The translations under genes were made by a program, and so were the position numbers. The notes beneath the pieces are model-generated. The model saw nothing but the letters and a program-made list of their open reading frames with translations. It was not told the origin of the DNA and made no database searches. Positions 23,131 through 32,886 of a DNA stretch of 54,360 nt are shown here, in pieces. This stretch comes from Bacillota bacterium. Its GTDB lineage: Bacteria > Bacillota > UBA4882 > UBA10575. Location: assembly GCA_012727535.1 (NCBI GenBank), contig JAAYGU010000037.1, forward strand, positions 1-54,360, in the 5' to 3' direction. The first letter of the stretch is position 1. Each line of letters starts with the position of its first letter.

Positions 23131-26100
23131 TTGGCGATTAGAATTGCAATTCTTAATCCTAACGGTTTAGAACTAAGCACCCAACGCGCGATGGATTATC
23201 TGAGGGAAAGTTTTTCCCAACAAAATATCCCTGTGATCTGCTGCCTTTATACGGATCAAATTCCGGCGGCCGATCTGATGATTGGCACTTACGAAAAGAG
23301 CAGAGTACTTCAAGAACTGGTCGAAAGTGGCCAACTAGAGCTACCTTAAGAGCCTGAGGCCACTATGATTACAGAAATAACGATCAAAGATAAAACAACC
23401 CTCTTGGCCTGCGCCTATGATACCAGAGGATTGAATTATGCCCTTTATGAGTTGGCAGAGAGAATCAACGCGCAATCCCTCCCGGCACTTTATCAACCCA
23501 GCCAAGAAAGACCATTGCTGAAACGACGGGGTGTTGTTCACTTTTTATCGGTTGAAGAATTAAAAAAAGGATGGAACTTTTCTCCAACATACTGGCAGGG
23601 TTATTTTGATCTGTTGATTCGGAAGCGCTTTAATTCCATTACGTTAGCTTTAGAAGCGCCCTCTTTCATCTCCACCCTTCTTTACCTGGTTGACCTCCCA
23701 GAACATCCGGAGGTTCAGCCCCCGCCCTTCTCCTCCCCTTCTCGACAGAAAAATCTAGAAGCTCTCCAGCATTTTGTCGAACTGGCTACGGAAGCCGGGT
23801 TAGACCTTTATCTCGGTTGCTGGAACTACCCTGGAAATACAAATCTTGCGGAGATATACTACGGATTAAACCAGGAAAATATCGAATCTTATCTCTTCTT
23901 GGCCCTCAAACAACTGCTTTTTTCTTGTCCTGAACTCAAGGGTTTGGAAGTTAAATTTACCGAGGGACCTCTCTCGGCGGATTTTTGTAGCAACACGATC
24001 GGGCGGGCGATCTCTGAAACTGGCAATAATCTTACCCTGAAACTTGATTCCGCACAAACCACACCGGAACTTTTCAACCTGTTAGAGGAGATGGAAATAA
24101 AGATCATTCTTATCAATAATTGCTGGGGAAAACAGTTCGGGTTACCTTACTTACGCACGCTCCCGAATTATTTCCCTCCCGCCACAGCCACCAATTATCA
24201 ATTATACTCCGCCACCAGTTTGCGCTGGGGAGATCCTGATTATGTCCGGCAATTGCTTCATGCTTTAAACGCCTCATTGATCAGCGGCCTAGACCTGATT
24301 CCTCCCGGGTTAGATAGGAGCGGGCAAGAATGGTGCGTTCAAGACGCTTCTCCGGAAAACTATGAACGTCACTGGTTTTTTTACCATTTATTTGGCCGTC
24401 TCGCTTATAACCTTAGGACAGCGGGAGATGTACTTGTTCGCGAATTTCACCGCCGTTTTGGGGAGAAGGGGAATGCTCTGGTTGAGCTCTACCAGTTAAT
24501 CAGCAAAGTGGTACCACTCTTCAATATCATTCACCAGCACCAAGAACCAACCCCGGAACAATATACCGGCGGGTTACTCGATTATTATTTGAGGATTCCG
24601 GTGAGTGACCCCGTTTTTTTCGCGACGATTCCGGAGTATACCCGGACGGTGACAGCAGGTGTCACCACAGATAAAATTTCTCCGGCGACTATTGCTGCCT
24701 CCCTCCGGCAATTAGGTGAAGAAATTAGTCATCAAGTTGCCACTCTGCGGGATGATTCACCCCAAAGAGATGGGGTTTTTCTGCAAGAATGGCAAGAGAC
24801 CCTAGCAGAAGCGGAACATTTGGCTAACTTTGCGTTTTATCATAGCCGAAAGTTAGAAGCCGCCATTGAGCTCTCCTTCATTACAGAGACCTCTGACCTT
24901 ACCTCTTTAAATAAGGCGCTCAACCTACTATCCTCAGCTAACCGGTTTTGGGAAAAAAACATCAGGAGCGCTGAGCAGATTGACGAAACCAAGACGGACT
25001 ACCGCTTACCAGCCGCTGCTGCCCAGAAACGCCTCCTTTTATTGGAGGATGTTAAAAGGGTAAAAGCCTTAAGGGATGAGTATCAGCTCCGCGGTCATTT
25101 TATCATCGGCTTTGACTTCGGAGGTTTGCCATGTCTATCCGCGGAAGACACTCAATTGACCGCAGTTTTTCCTGATTTTCATATCGAACAAGGATTTACC
25201 GCAGTGGATAACAGAATCGTTTATGATCCAGAAAAGGGTTACGGTTGGCTAGACCCGAGCGCGCTTCAAGTTGTCTCTTCCCCCCGTGCTCGGTTGCTGG
25301 AAGAGCATTTCCAGTTCCCCGCCAAAAACACTTCTACAGCCTATGAAAACCAACTCGTAGCAGATTTCGTTTGGTCCAGAAAACCGGCTACTTTCCGGGT
25401 CGATTTAAACCCCGGGACTTACCGGTTGCAACTTACCTTGAGCGATCGGTCCGCCGAGATGCGGCGGCACGGTCCGATGAAATTTGTGGCCAATGAGACC
25501 GTGCTAGCTGAGGAACTGATCATTACGGCCGGGCAAAGAGTCGATCTACAGCACGAACTAACGGTTGAGGACGGAAGTTTACTGGTCAATTTTGATTGCT
25601 TACCACATCAAGACTGGTTCATCTCCGCGCTCAGTATTAGTCCGGTTGGTCCCTTGATCGCCCATACCCCACTCACCGCAGCGGTCCGCGAAGAGCCGCT
25701 GGTAATCAGTGCTTCGGTCTCCGGCAGCCATCCGTTGCGCCAAGTGATCCTTAATTTCCAAACAGAAAGTGAAGAAGGGTACCATATGCTCTCGATGGCA
25801 CCCCAAACCAAAAACCTTTATTTTGCTACCATCCCGGCACCGTACCTAAAAGAAAGCCGGTATGTAAAGTATTATATCACCGCCTATGATAAACAAGGTC
25901 ACGAAGCGGCCATGGGTAGTAAACAACTACCGTTTACCATTACCATGAATACAAAGGATCTTACTCCATCCTTATTCCAATTTCCGCCAGCAGTGGCACC
26001 GGCCGAACAGGACTTAACACTGAAAATCTCCCCTCGGCCTCTGGAAGAGGTAGATAAAGTTATTCTTGTCTATACCGGTGCGAATGAAAAAGAGCAGCAG

Positions 26101-26277
26101 CTTACCATGGAAAGAGACCCAGAGACAGAAGAGTATCTAGGACTGATCCCTGGCTCTTTCCTCCATGCTGAGCAACTATTAAGATACCGGTTTATCATTT
26201 TATTCAAAGATGCGGATGTTCAACTCTACCCTAACCCGTTACAGGCTGATCCCTACTTTTTGGTACCTCTTACTTAG
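23131..26277 (+). CDS. Large glycoside-hydrolase-like protein, interrupted by an in-frame TAA
   Basis: One reading frame of about 1,050 codons broken once by TAA at 23347-23349. Before the stop lie about 72 codons from a TTG start with GAGAGGTG upstream; after it, the nearest ATG (23365) has only a weak GAGG. Across the stop the N-terminal domain reads continuously (LIGT-type beta strand, then YDTRGLNYALYELAERI), as in the N-terminal domain of GH20/GH67-type enzymes. A central alpha/beta barrel-like region follows (about 23510-25070, GYFDLLIRKRFNSITLALEAP), then a malectin-like carbohydrate-binding domain (about 25100-25650: GFDFGG, YDPEKGYGW) and two Ig-like modules. No signal peptide. Catalytic residues and substrate cannot be named. 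Confidence 0.6.
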
Positions 26278-26286
26278 CTAAAAAAG

Positions 26287-26475
26287 CTATTCGGTGATAA
26301 TCGCTTCGGTCGGACAGGCGTCGGTTGCTTCCTGAGCACATTCTTCTTGCTCTTGCGGTACCTCTTCCTGTAAGGCAACGGCTTTTCCATCATCCCCCCA
26401 GTCATAGACATCCGGGCAGGTACTTATACATAAACCACAAGCGATACAGAGGTCGGGTTCTACTTTTGTTTTCAT
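26287..26475 (-). CDS. Mono-cluster [4Fe-4S] ferredoxin
   Basis: Sixty-two-residue electron carrier. The motif CIACGLCISTCP supplies C10, C13 and C16, and C54 in ACPTEAI is the fourth ligand of one [4Fe-4S] cluster; C20 and C46 probably form the disulfide seen in Thermotoga- and Desulfovibrio-type ferredoxins. Acidic overall. ATG with AGAGGTG upstream. It converges with the glycoside-hydrolase-like gene with a 9-nt gap. No redox partner is encoded nearby, so the electron-transfer role cannot be narrowed. Confidence 0.92.
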   Translation of the reverse strand: MKTKVEPDLCIACGLCISTCPDVYDWGDDGKAVALQEEVPQEQEECAQEATDACPTEAIITE

Positions 26476-26593
26476 AACTTTTCACCTCTAACTGTTTATT
26501 GTCAAATTTTACCGTAGTCTCCTGTTAAAGTTTTATCATACCTAACCGAATAAAATTATGAGGGAAGAAAAGCGCCGATCGAGGAGGGATACC

Positions 26594-27034
26594 GTGGGCT
26601 CCGTCATCTCATTTAAAAATCAAGGAAAACGGTCTGGAGTATTAATCGTCGATGACCTGTTAATTATGCGTCTGATTTTATCTTCGATTCTTAAGGATGC
26701 TGGTATTCCTATCGTCGGTCAAGCGACCAACGGCCGCGAAGCATTAGATTTATATGTACAATTAAACCCGGCAGTCGTACTGCTTGACCTCTTAATGCCC
26801 GAAATGGATGGTTTTACTACTTTGGAACGGTTGCTGAAGATTGATCCAAAAGCCAAGGTCGTGGTCTGCTCTACACTGCAACAGAAATTTTATATAACGA
26901 AAGCTTTAAAATGCGGAGCGACAGATTTTTTAACAAAACCGTACCGTCCTGATCTCGTCCGAAACCTGCTCCGCAAGCTCCTCGCTGAACAACAGGTTGT
27001 TCACCAATACCCACGTTACTTAATGATTGATTAG
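26594..27034 (+). CDS. Stand-alone response regulator receiver protein
   Basis: CheY-like protein of 146 residues with no output domain. The receiver domain begins around residue 15 (VLIVDDLLIMRLIL) and has the phospho-acceptor Asp in VVLLDLLMPEMDG, the conserved Ser/Thr in VVCSTLQQ and Lys in FLTKPYRPD. A short tail (about 20 residues) follows. GTG at 26594 is chosen because GAGGAGG lies 6 nt upstream. Plus strand, divergent from the ferredoxin gene. No histidine kinase is nearby. It could act in chemotaxis or a phosphorelay (Spo0F-like), but the sequence alone does not tell. Confidence 0.88.
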   Translation: MGSVISFKNQGKRSGVLIVDDLLIMRLILSSILKDAGIPIVGQATNGREALDLYVQLNPAVVLLDLLMPEMDGFTTLERLLKIDPKAKVVVCSTLQQKFYITKALKCGATDFLTKPYRPDLVRNLLRKLLAEQQVVHQYPRYLMID

Positions 27035-27050
27035 TTTTATTGGTCCGAAA

Positions 27051-27071
27051 AAAGGCCGCAGTCGCGGCTTT
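27051..27071 (-). terminator. Terminator between the receiver gene and ytfJ
   Basis: GC-rich stem GCCGC / GCGGC (27055-27059, 27064-27068) with a 4-nt loop, extended by A/T pairs with one bulged G. On the minus strand it is followed by a run of six U, so it fits the end of ytfJ; it also lies after the convergent receiver gene. Confidence 0.75.
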
Positions 27072-27086
27072 GGGTCAGACTAATCT

Positions 27087-27527
27087 TTATTGTGTTACTT
27101 GTGTTACTACTTCTTTACGCTCCTTTTTACCAACACTCCCCACAAAGTCTTGTACTTTATCAATAATTTGTGGAGCAGCATCCACAATCCGGTCAACTAA
27201 GACATTACTATCAACCGGTAACAAGCGGGTCTGTTCTTTTCCGACCACTAAAAATGCTACCGGGTTTAAAGTTATCCCCGCTCCACTTCCTCCACCAAAG
27301 GGTAGCTCCGTTTTCTCCCCATTTTCATATCCTTTTTTCTCTTTTTTGTGCTCATGGGCAAATTCACTACCCCCGGCCGCAAACCCGAATGAGACTCTGG
27401 AGACGGGAATAATCACGCTTCCATCCGGTGTTTCTACGGGATCACCTAAGATCGTATTCACATCGACCATATCTTTTATACTTTCCATCGCTGTCTTCAT
27501 TAGCCCCTCAATCGGGTGACCCTGCAT
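27087..27527 (-). CDS. ytfJ: Sporulation protein YtfJ (GerW family)
   Basis: Spore protein of 146 residues required in B. subtilis for normal germination. The family N-terminus HPIEGLMKTAMESIKDMV is followed by TILGDPVETPDGSVIIPVSRVSFGFAAGG and a charged loop (residues about 60-75), then GGGSGAGITLNPVAFLVV. AGGAGG lies 8 nt before the ATG. It overlaps the end of the DUF2953 gene by 20 nt, as ytfI-ytfJ do in Bacillus. Expected to be forespore-expressed; no promoter is visible between the two genes. Confidence 0.94.
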   Translation of the reverse strand: MQGHPIEGLMKTAMESIKDMVDVNTILGDPVETPDGSVIIPVSRVSFGFAAGGSEFAHEHKKEKKGYENGEKTELPFGGGSGAGITLNPVAFLVVGKEQTRLLPVDSNVLVDRIVDAAPQIIDKVQDFVGSVGKKERKEVVTQVTQ

Positions 27528-28197
27528 CTTTTCTTCCTCCTACTGCTTCAATGATATATTCCTTCATACCGGCAAAGATAATATGTCCTAACTTGATCTC
27601 AAATATACTATCAAGCTGTGTTTCCCATGTTGTTCCGGAGAAACTGGGAACTACCATAATCCGCGGTTGTTCGGTAAAAGGGTAGGTCTTTTGTAAAAAA
27701 CCGGCGACCACTCCTTTGCCGCTCCATAAGATACCAGTCTGGATACTGGTGGCAGCTGCATCTTTTTTCCCAAGGACCGACCGCCACACCAGACGGGTAA
27801 ACCGACCTTTACCTTCCATTCTTTCGGCCACTCTTACCCAGCGTTGATACTTTTTGGGCAAAAATAAGTAAAACAGCGTCCCCCCTAGTCCATATTTCTG
27901 TAAAGCTTGCCCGACATCCATAATCCGGGTCAGTATATGATCAACATCCATCGCCATCTTTTGCCGGCTTTTTTCCTTCAGACCTGGTCCTTGTGCCGTT
28001 TTAGCCGCCACCATCGTTCCCGTCGGCAGCACTTCCTGTGATTGCTCAGGTAGTTGGTATCGCCAGATATAGATACCGAGTAACTTCATTTCCAACAGGA
28101 AATATCGCTCTTGATTGACCTGGTGGTAATGAAGATGAAATCTTACCGGAAAAAATAGGCCTAAGGGTAAAAGCAGGATATAGATAAGGGAGGGCAA
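27508..28197 (-). CDS. DUF2953 protein (YtfI-like)
   Basis: Protein of about 229 residues with an N-terminal hydrophobic segment (IYILLLPLGLFFPVRFHL) and a soluble region with basic patches and the typical DUF2953 end (IMVVPSFSGTTWETQLDSIFEIKLGHII). Function unknown; it is commonly encoded just before ytfJ, as here. TTG at 28197 is favoured by GAGGTG 8 nt upstream; an upstream ATG at 28239 is possible and would add 14 residues. Predicted membrane-associated. Confidence 0.82.
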   Translation of the reverse strand: MPSLIYILLLPLGLFFPVRFHLHYHQVNQERYFLLEMKLLGIYIWRYQLPEQSQEVLPTGTMVAAKTAQGPGLKEKSRQKMAMDVDHILTRIMDVGQALQKYGLGGTLFYLFLPKKYQRWVRVAERMEGKGRFTRLVWRSVLGKKDAAATSIQTGILWSGKGVVAGFLQKTYPFTEQPRIMVVPSFSGTTWETQLDSIFEIKLGHIIFAGMKEYIIEAVGGRKDAGSPD

Positions 28198-28259
28198 AAC
28201 TATTCCACCTCTTTGTAACCTGGAAATAGTTTGCCACATTTAACAAGTAAACTATGTGC

Positions 28260-30965
28260 TTAAGATAACTTTCTTTTCACCGTGCGGCCAATGAAGGAGA
28301 CGGTCTCCGCCCCCAAAACTGAGCAGAAGGCACCGAGCAACACGATGCCCCAGGCCTGCGGAGTTAAGCGTGCTGTATGAAAAAGCCTCATCGCGAACGG
28401 ATGAGAAACCACTATATACTGCATCAAGCCAGAGACCGCAACCGCCCCCAACAGGTAGGGGTTACCCCAAAGCTTCATTTTAATTAATGGGAGTGTTTCG
28501 GAGCGGCAAGCAAAAACATAGCTTAATTGTGAAAAAACGAGAGTACAAAATGCCATCGTCCGGGCAACCAGCAGTCCGCTCCCCATCCGTAAGGCCAGGA
28601 TAAAAACTAAAATAGTGATAGCGCCAATCGTTAGGCCCTGGATCAGGATGCGATACCCCAAACCCCGGCTAAAAATACCCTCCTGCGGCGGCCGTGGTTT
28701 CTCCCGCATCAGCTCCTGTTCGGCTGGTTCAACACCCAGCGCTACGGCGGGCAGACCGTCGGTTACTAAATTAATCCAGAGAATTTGGATTGGAAGCAAA
28801 GGTAAAGGAATCTTCCCCAAAATCGCGATGAACATCGTTAGAATCTCACCGATGTTACAACCCAGTAAATAGCGGATAAATTTTCTAATATTACTATAAA
28901 TTCCTCTACCTTCCTCAATAGCCGCGACAATACTGGCAAAATTATCATCCGTAATCACCATGGCAGAAGCCTCTTTGGTCACATCCGTCCCGCTCATGCC
29001 CATCGCCACACCGATATCGGCCTCCTTCACCGCTGGCGCATCATTCACACCGTCTCCAGTCATAGCGACTACCTCTCCCCGTTGCTTAAGAGCTTTGACA
29101 ATAAGTAATTTGTGGTAAGGGTTGACGCGGGCAAAGATGTCGACTTGGCCTATCACCCGTGTTAATTCTTCCGGCGACAGGCGATCAAGCTCTGTCCCGG
29201 TGAGTACGAGTCCGCCGGGGCGCAGTAAACCCAACTCGCGCCCGATCGCGCGGGCGGTTCCCGGAAAATCACCAGTAATCATGACTGTTCTAATCCCAGC
29301 CCGACGGCAACTGGCAATCGCGTCTTTGGCTTCTGGGCGCGGTGGGTCTGTCATCCCCACTAACCCGAGGAAGATCAAATCTTGTTCATCCTGATCTGTT
29401 AGTTGCCGTGGGGCCGATAGCGGTCGGTAAGCCAGCGCCAGTACCCGTAAGGAACGATTGGCCATCCTCTCTACGTGCTTTAGGATCGTTTGTTTTTCCC
29501 GGGAATCAAGGGGCACTTCACGCCCGGCCCGGCGCAGTTTGGTGGAGAGCTCTAAAACCAAATCGGCCGCGCCTTTCAGATAGAGTAGATACTGCCCGTC
29601 TTCTTCGACCAAGACACTCATCCGTTTACGTTCGGGCGAAAATTCATTCTCAGCAAGGCGTTTTACTCCTTCTTTCTTCATTCCGGCTTTTAAGCCCAAA
29701 GTGAATAAGGCGCCTTCGGTAGGATCTCCGCTCAACCTCCATTGGGCGGATTCTTCATCTTTAACCACTTCGGAATTGTTACAATAGAAACCAGAGGCCA
29801 ATAGCAGCCTCATCCCTTCCGGATCGCCCAGTCCCTCCGCTAGCGACAGAGGATTGACCGCTTTCCCGCGGTGGATGAATTGGCCGGTGGGGTCGAAACC
29901 ATTACCGGTAACGGTTATCTCCTCACCGTTAAAATAACAAGCGGTCGCGGTCATTTGGTTCTGGGTTAGAGTTCCAGTTTTATCCGAACAGATCACGGTC
30001 GCGCACCCTAAGGTCTCTACCGCCGGTAGGCGCCGGATGATCACCGAACGTTTAATCATCCGTTGCACCCCCAGGGCTAGCGCGATGGTGACAATCGCAG
30101 GCAATCCCTCCGGAATTGCGGCCACGGCCAGACTGACCGCCGATAAAAACATCAGCCGGAAGTTCTCCCCGCGCCAGAGACCGATCATCCCCACCAGGAT
30201 ACAGACAACAAGGCAAATATAGACAAGAATCTTTCCCAACTGGTCTAAACGCTGTTGGAGGGGGGTGAGTCCTGCTTCACTCTCGGCTAAGAGGCCAGCA
30301 ATCTTTCCCAATTCGGTCTTCATCCCAGTAGCCACGACCAGGCCGGTACCCCGTCCTCTCGTCACCGTCGTCCCGGCATGAAGCATATTTTTTCGATCGC
30401 CCAATTCCAAATGCTCCTCTTTAGCCGGTTCTTTGTTCTTTGTAACCGGAATTGATTCCCCGGTCAGTGTTGACTCATCGGCCTCCAATCCGCTCACTTC
30501 GAGCAGGCGGAGGTCGGCAGCGACTCGATCTCCAGCTTCCAAGTGGAGTAAATCACCCGGTACCACCTGCCAGGCTGGAATGTTGATTAAAGCCCCTGCC
30601 CTAACCACCCTGGCTTGGGGAGCGGACAATTCGCGCAGGGCTTCTAAAGAACGTTCAGCCCGGTACTCTTGGATGAAACCAAGAAGGGCATTCAAGAAAA
30701 TAATGGCCAGAATCGTAAAGGCGTCAACCCATTCACCTAAAGCCACTGAGATCACAACTGCGCCTAAAAGAACCATAACCATAAAATCGGCAAACTCTGA
30801 AAAAAACAATTTCCAGGGAGAGAGCTCTCCTTTAGTTGCCAACCGGTTTTCCCCAAACTTCTCTAGTCTTTTTTGCGCTTCCCTCGGTTGGAGTCCTGAT
30901 GAAAGGGAGGTCTTAAAGTGTGTCGATAGTTCCTCCGGCGTCATCTGCCACCATGGTTTAGCCAA
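28260..30965 (-). CDS. Calcium-translocating P-type ATPase
   Basis: P2A-type cation pump of about 901 residues exporting Ca2+ at the expense of ATP. Motifs in order: cation-ATPase N-domain, actuator TGES (DESTLTGESIPV), phosphorylation site DKTGTLT, MTGDGVNDAPA, and ten membrane helices with the M4 segment AIPEGLP and the M6 Asn/Asp residues of ILWINLVTDGLPA. This is the PMR1/SERCA-like type, and in B. subtilis a relative (YloB) is made during sporulation. Start uncertain: TTG at 30965 has GGGG 8 nt upstream, GTG at 30974 and an ATG at 31046 are alternatives. It is divergent from rqcH. Confidence 0.93.
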   Translation of the reverse strand: MAKPWWQMTPEELSTHFKTSLSSGLQPREAQKRLEKFGENRLATKGELSPWKLFFSEFADFMVMVLLGAVVISVALGEWVDAFTILAIIFLNALLGFIQEYRAERSLEALRELSAPQARVVRAGALINIPAWQVVPGDLLHLEAGDRVAADLRLLEVSGLEADESTLTGESIPVTKNKEPAKEEHLELGDRKNMLHAGTTVTRGRGTGLVVATGMKTELGKIAGLLAESEAGLTPLQQRLDQLGKILVYICLVVCILVGMIGLWRGENFRLMFLSAVSLAVAAIPEGLPAIVTIALALGVQRMIKRSVIIRRLPAVETLGCATVICSDKTGTLTQNQMTATACYFNGEEITVTGNGFDPTGQFIHRGKAVNPLSLAEGLGDPEGMRLLLASGFYCNNSEVVKDEESAQWRLSGDPTEGALFTLGLKAGMKKEGVKRLAENEFSPERKRMSVLVEEDGQYLLYLKGAADLVLELSTKLRRAGREVPLDSREKQTILKHVERMANRSLRVLALAYRPLSAPRQLTDQDEQDLIFLGLVGMTDPPRPEAKDAIASCRRAGIRTVMITGDFPGTARAIGRELGLLRPGGLVLTGTELDRLSPEELTRVIGQVDIFARVNPYHKLLIVKALKQRGEVVAMTGDGVNDAPAVKEADIGVAMGMSGTDVTKEASAMVITDDNFASIVAAIEEGRGIYSNIRKFIRYLLGCNIGEILTMFIAILGKIPLPLLPIQILWINLVTDGLPAVALGVEPAEQELMREKPRPPQEGIFSRGLGYRILIQGLTIGAITILVFILALRMGSGLLVARTMAFCTLVFSQLSYVFACRSETLPLIKMKLWGNPYLLGAVAVSGLMQYIVVSHPFAMRLFHTARLTPQAWGIVLLGAFCSVLGAETVSFIGRTVKRKLS

Positions 30966-31039
30966 GATCTTCACCCCACCTGCAGTTGATCTCTTTAATC
31001 CTATGCCAGGGCGGAGGAGAAATATGTCCGTCTTACACA

Positions 31040-31069
31040 TTGCCAACCACGAGCAGCCAATGCTATACT
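31040..31069 (+). promoter_or_regulatory. Sigma-A promoter of rqcH
   Basis: TTGCCA (31040-31045), 18-nt spacer, TATACT (31064-31069), then 26 nt to the ATG with GGAGG in between. Confidence 0.65.
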
Positions 31070-31095
31070 AAAGAACGGGAAGAGGAGGAATTTTC

Positions 31096-32862
31096 ATGCC
31101 GTTTGATGCTTTAGCCATCCATTATCTGACCGAGGAAATGAAGAATCATTTAGTCAATAGTCGAATTGGAAAGATTTTTCAGCCGGAGAAAGAAAGAGTA
31201 ATCATCGAAGCTTTTCATCCTTTCCCCCGGAGAGAGCTTAAACTTTTACTCTCGGTGCATCCCCGTTTTTACCGTACCCATTTGCTCACGGCAAAAACCG
31301 TTAATCCTGCACAGCCGCCAGCTTTCTGTATGTTACTCCGTAAATACCTGCAAGGGGGAAGGATCATTGACCTGGAGCAACCAGAGTGGGAAAGAATCAT
31401 CATTTTCCGGGTTGAAGTATACCAACCGGAGATCGGATTGACCACTTTTTCTTTAGTCTTTGAAGCCATGGGGCCAAGCAGTAACCTCATTCTCCTTGAT
31501 CAACAGGAGACCATCATCGACGCCCTGAAACGGCTACCCGAGCGCCCTGGCCGCCAGCGTGTTCTGATGCCTGGGAACGCTTATCTACCTCCACCCGCCC
31601 CCGCCCGTTATCATCCGGGCAACCTTACCTTAGCGGCCTGGGAAAGAATGATACAGTTCTCTCCGCCCGCCACCAAGATTGCAACCGTTCTATCCCGAGA
31701 ACTGTTCGGACTCTCCCCTTCTCTTATACAAGAAATTCTGCTCCAGGCGGATGTAGCCCCGTCCACCACCGTCAATACGATTGGGGCAGAAGCGGTTCAG
31801 CGCCTCTATACAACTCTAACTGCTTTGGAAGAAATAAAGCGGGAAGAGATTCCTCCGGCTTGTTTATACCTGAATGACGCTGGAGACCCAGTGGATTTCT
31901 TCCCTTACCAGCCTGTACACTTACCAGCCGATCAATTACAGCCTGTTGCTGACCTCAGCTCGGCAATCGAGGCCAGCCTTCATCGTTTAGAGGAAGAAGC
32001 GCAGTTTCAACAACAAGCTGGCCGGTTAATTAAGGTCCTGAACAAAGCGAAAACTAGAGCCCGCAAGAAATTGACCAAACAACAGCGGGAGCTAGAACAG
32101 GCGGAAGATGCCGATACCTTCCGTCTCTTCGGGGAGTTAATAACAGTTCATCTGGGCGGCATCAAACGTGGGCAAAAGGAGTTATGGGCCGAGAACTATT
32201 ATCGTGACGGTGAACAAGTCCTGATCCCACTTAATCCGGCTTTAGATCCGGTGGAAAACTCCCAATTTTACTATAAAAAATACAGCAAAGCAAAGAAAGG
32301 ACAGGCCAAAATCCGTAAACATTTACAAGAAACGGAAATGGAACTGGCCTACTACGAATCTTTAGAAACCTCTCTCCAACAGGCTACTTCCTCCGCTGAA
32401 TTGGCTGGGATCGAATTGGAAATGTTCGAAGCCGGATTGATAAGTGGAAAAAAACGACCCCAACGCGGCACCCGCAAACCATCGCCTGAGCGACCTACCG
32501 TTTTTAAGGCTGAGGGCTGGGAGATCCTCGTTGGTCGGAACAATAAACAAAATGACCAGCTGACCATGAAACTAGCCTCCCCCGGCGATCTTTGGCTCCA
32601 CACACAAAAAATCCCCGGGAGCCATGTACTGATCCGCTCCCAGGGCCGAACAGTTCCACCGGAAGTGTTATTGGCCGCTGCCAATCTGGCTGTTTATTTT
32701 AGTAAAGCCCGCGGTTCCAGTAAGGTGCCAGTGGACTATACGGAAAAACGCCATGTCCGTAAACCAGCGGGCGCACCACCCGGATATGTGCTTTACGAAC
32801 GCTTTGAGACGGTGATTATTGATCCGGATGAGCTTTTACTCCGGAAATTAGGAATAAAATAA
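31096..32862 (+). CDS. rqcH: Ribosome quality control protein RqcH (NFACT family)
   Basis: Rqc2 homolog of 588 residues that binds obstructed 50S subunits and directs Ala-tailing of nascent chains; also known as fibronectin-binding protein FbpA. Domains in order: NFACT-N (1-about 190), HhH, a long coiled coil (about 285-440, charged and E/K/Q-rich) and NFACT-R (about 470-588: GWEILVGRNNKQNDQLT, PGDLWLHTQKIPGSHVLI). Start ATG with GGAGG 7 nt upstream and its own promoter. Convergent with the TRAP-type gene; the two share one hairpin. Full length. Confidence 0.95.
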   Translation: MPFDALAIHYLTEEMKNHLVNSRIGKIFQPEKERVIIEAFHPFPRRELKLLLSVHPRFYRTHLLTAKTVNPAQPPAFCMLLRKYLQGGRIIDLEQPEWERIIIFRVEVYQPEIGLTTFSLVFEAMGPSSNLILLDQQETIIDALKRLPERPGRQRVLMPGNAYLPPPAPARYHPGNLTLAAWERMIQFSPPATKIATVLSRELFGLSPSLIQEILLQADVAPSTTVNTIGAEAVQRLYTTLTALEEIKREEIPPACLYLNDAGDPVDFFPYQPVHLPADQLQPVADLSSAIEASLHRLEEEAQFQQQAGRLIKVLNKAKTRARKKLTKQQRELEQAEDADTFRLFGELITVHLGGIKRGQKELWAENYYRDGEQVLIPLNPALDPVENSQFYYKKYSKAKKGQAKIRKHLQETEMELAYYESLETSLQQATSSAELAGIELEMFEAGLISGKKRPQRGTRKPSPERPTVFKAEGWEILVGRNNKQNDQLTMKLASPGDLWLHTQKIPGSHVLIRSQGRTVPPEVLLAAANLAVYFSKARGSSKVPVDYTEKRHVRKPAGAPPGYVLYERFETVIIDPDELLLRKLGIK

Positions 32863-32886
32863 AACGGCGTCTGCTCAGACGCCGTT
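32863..32886 (-). terminator. Shared terminator of the TRAP-binding-protein gene and rqcH
   Basis: Ten-bp stem AACGGCGTCT / AGACGCCGTT with a 4-nt loop. On the minus strand it is followed by UUUUAUU, so it terminates the convergent gene; its stop codon (TGA) falls at the hairpin loop. The rqcH stop is directly before the stem. Confidence 0.85.

Noticed and set aside
30433-31071. Plus-strand open frame of 212 codons opposite the Ca-ATPase gene
   Set aside because: Shadow of the ATPase; composition is low-complexity Arg/Ser-rich, no ribosome binding site, no family features.
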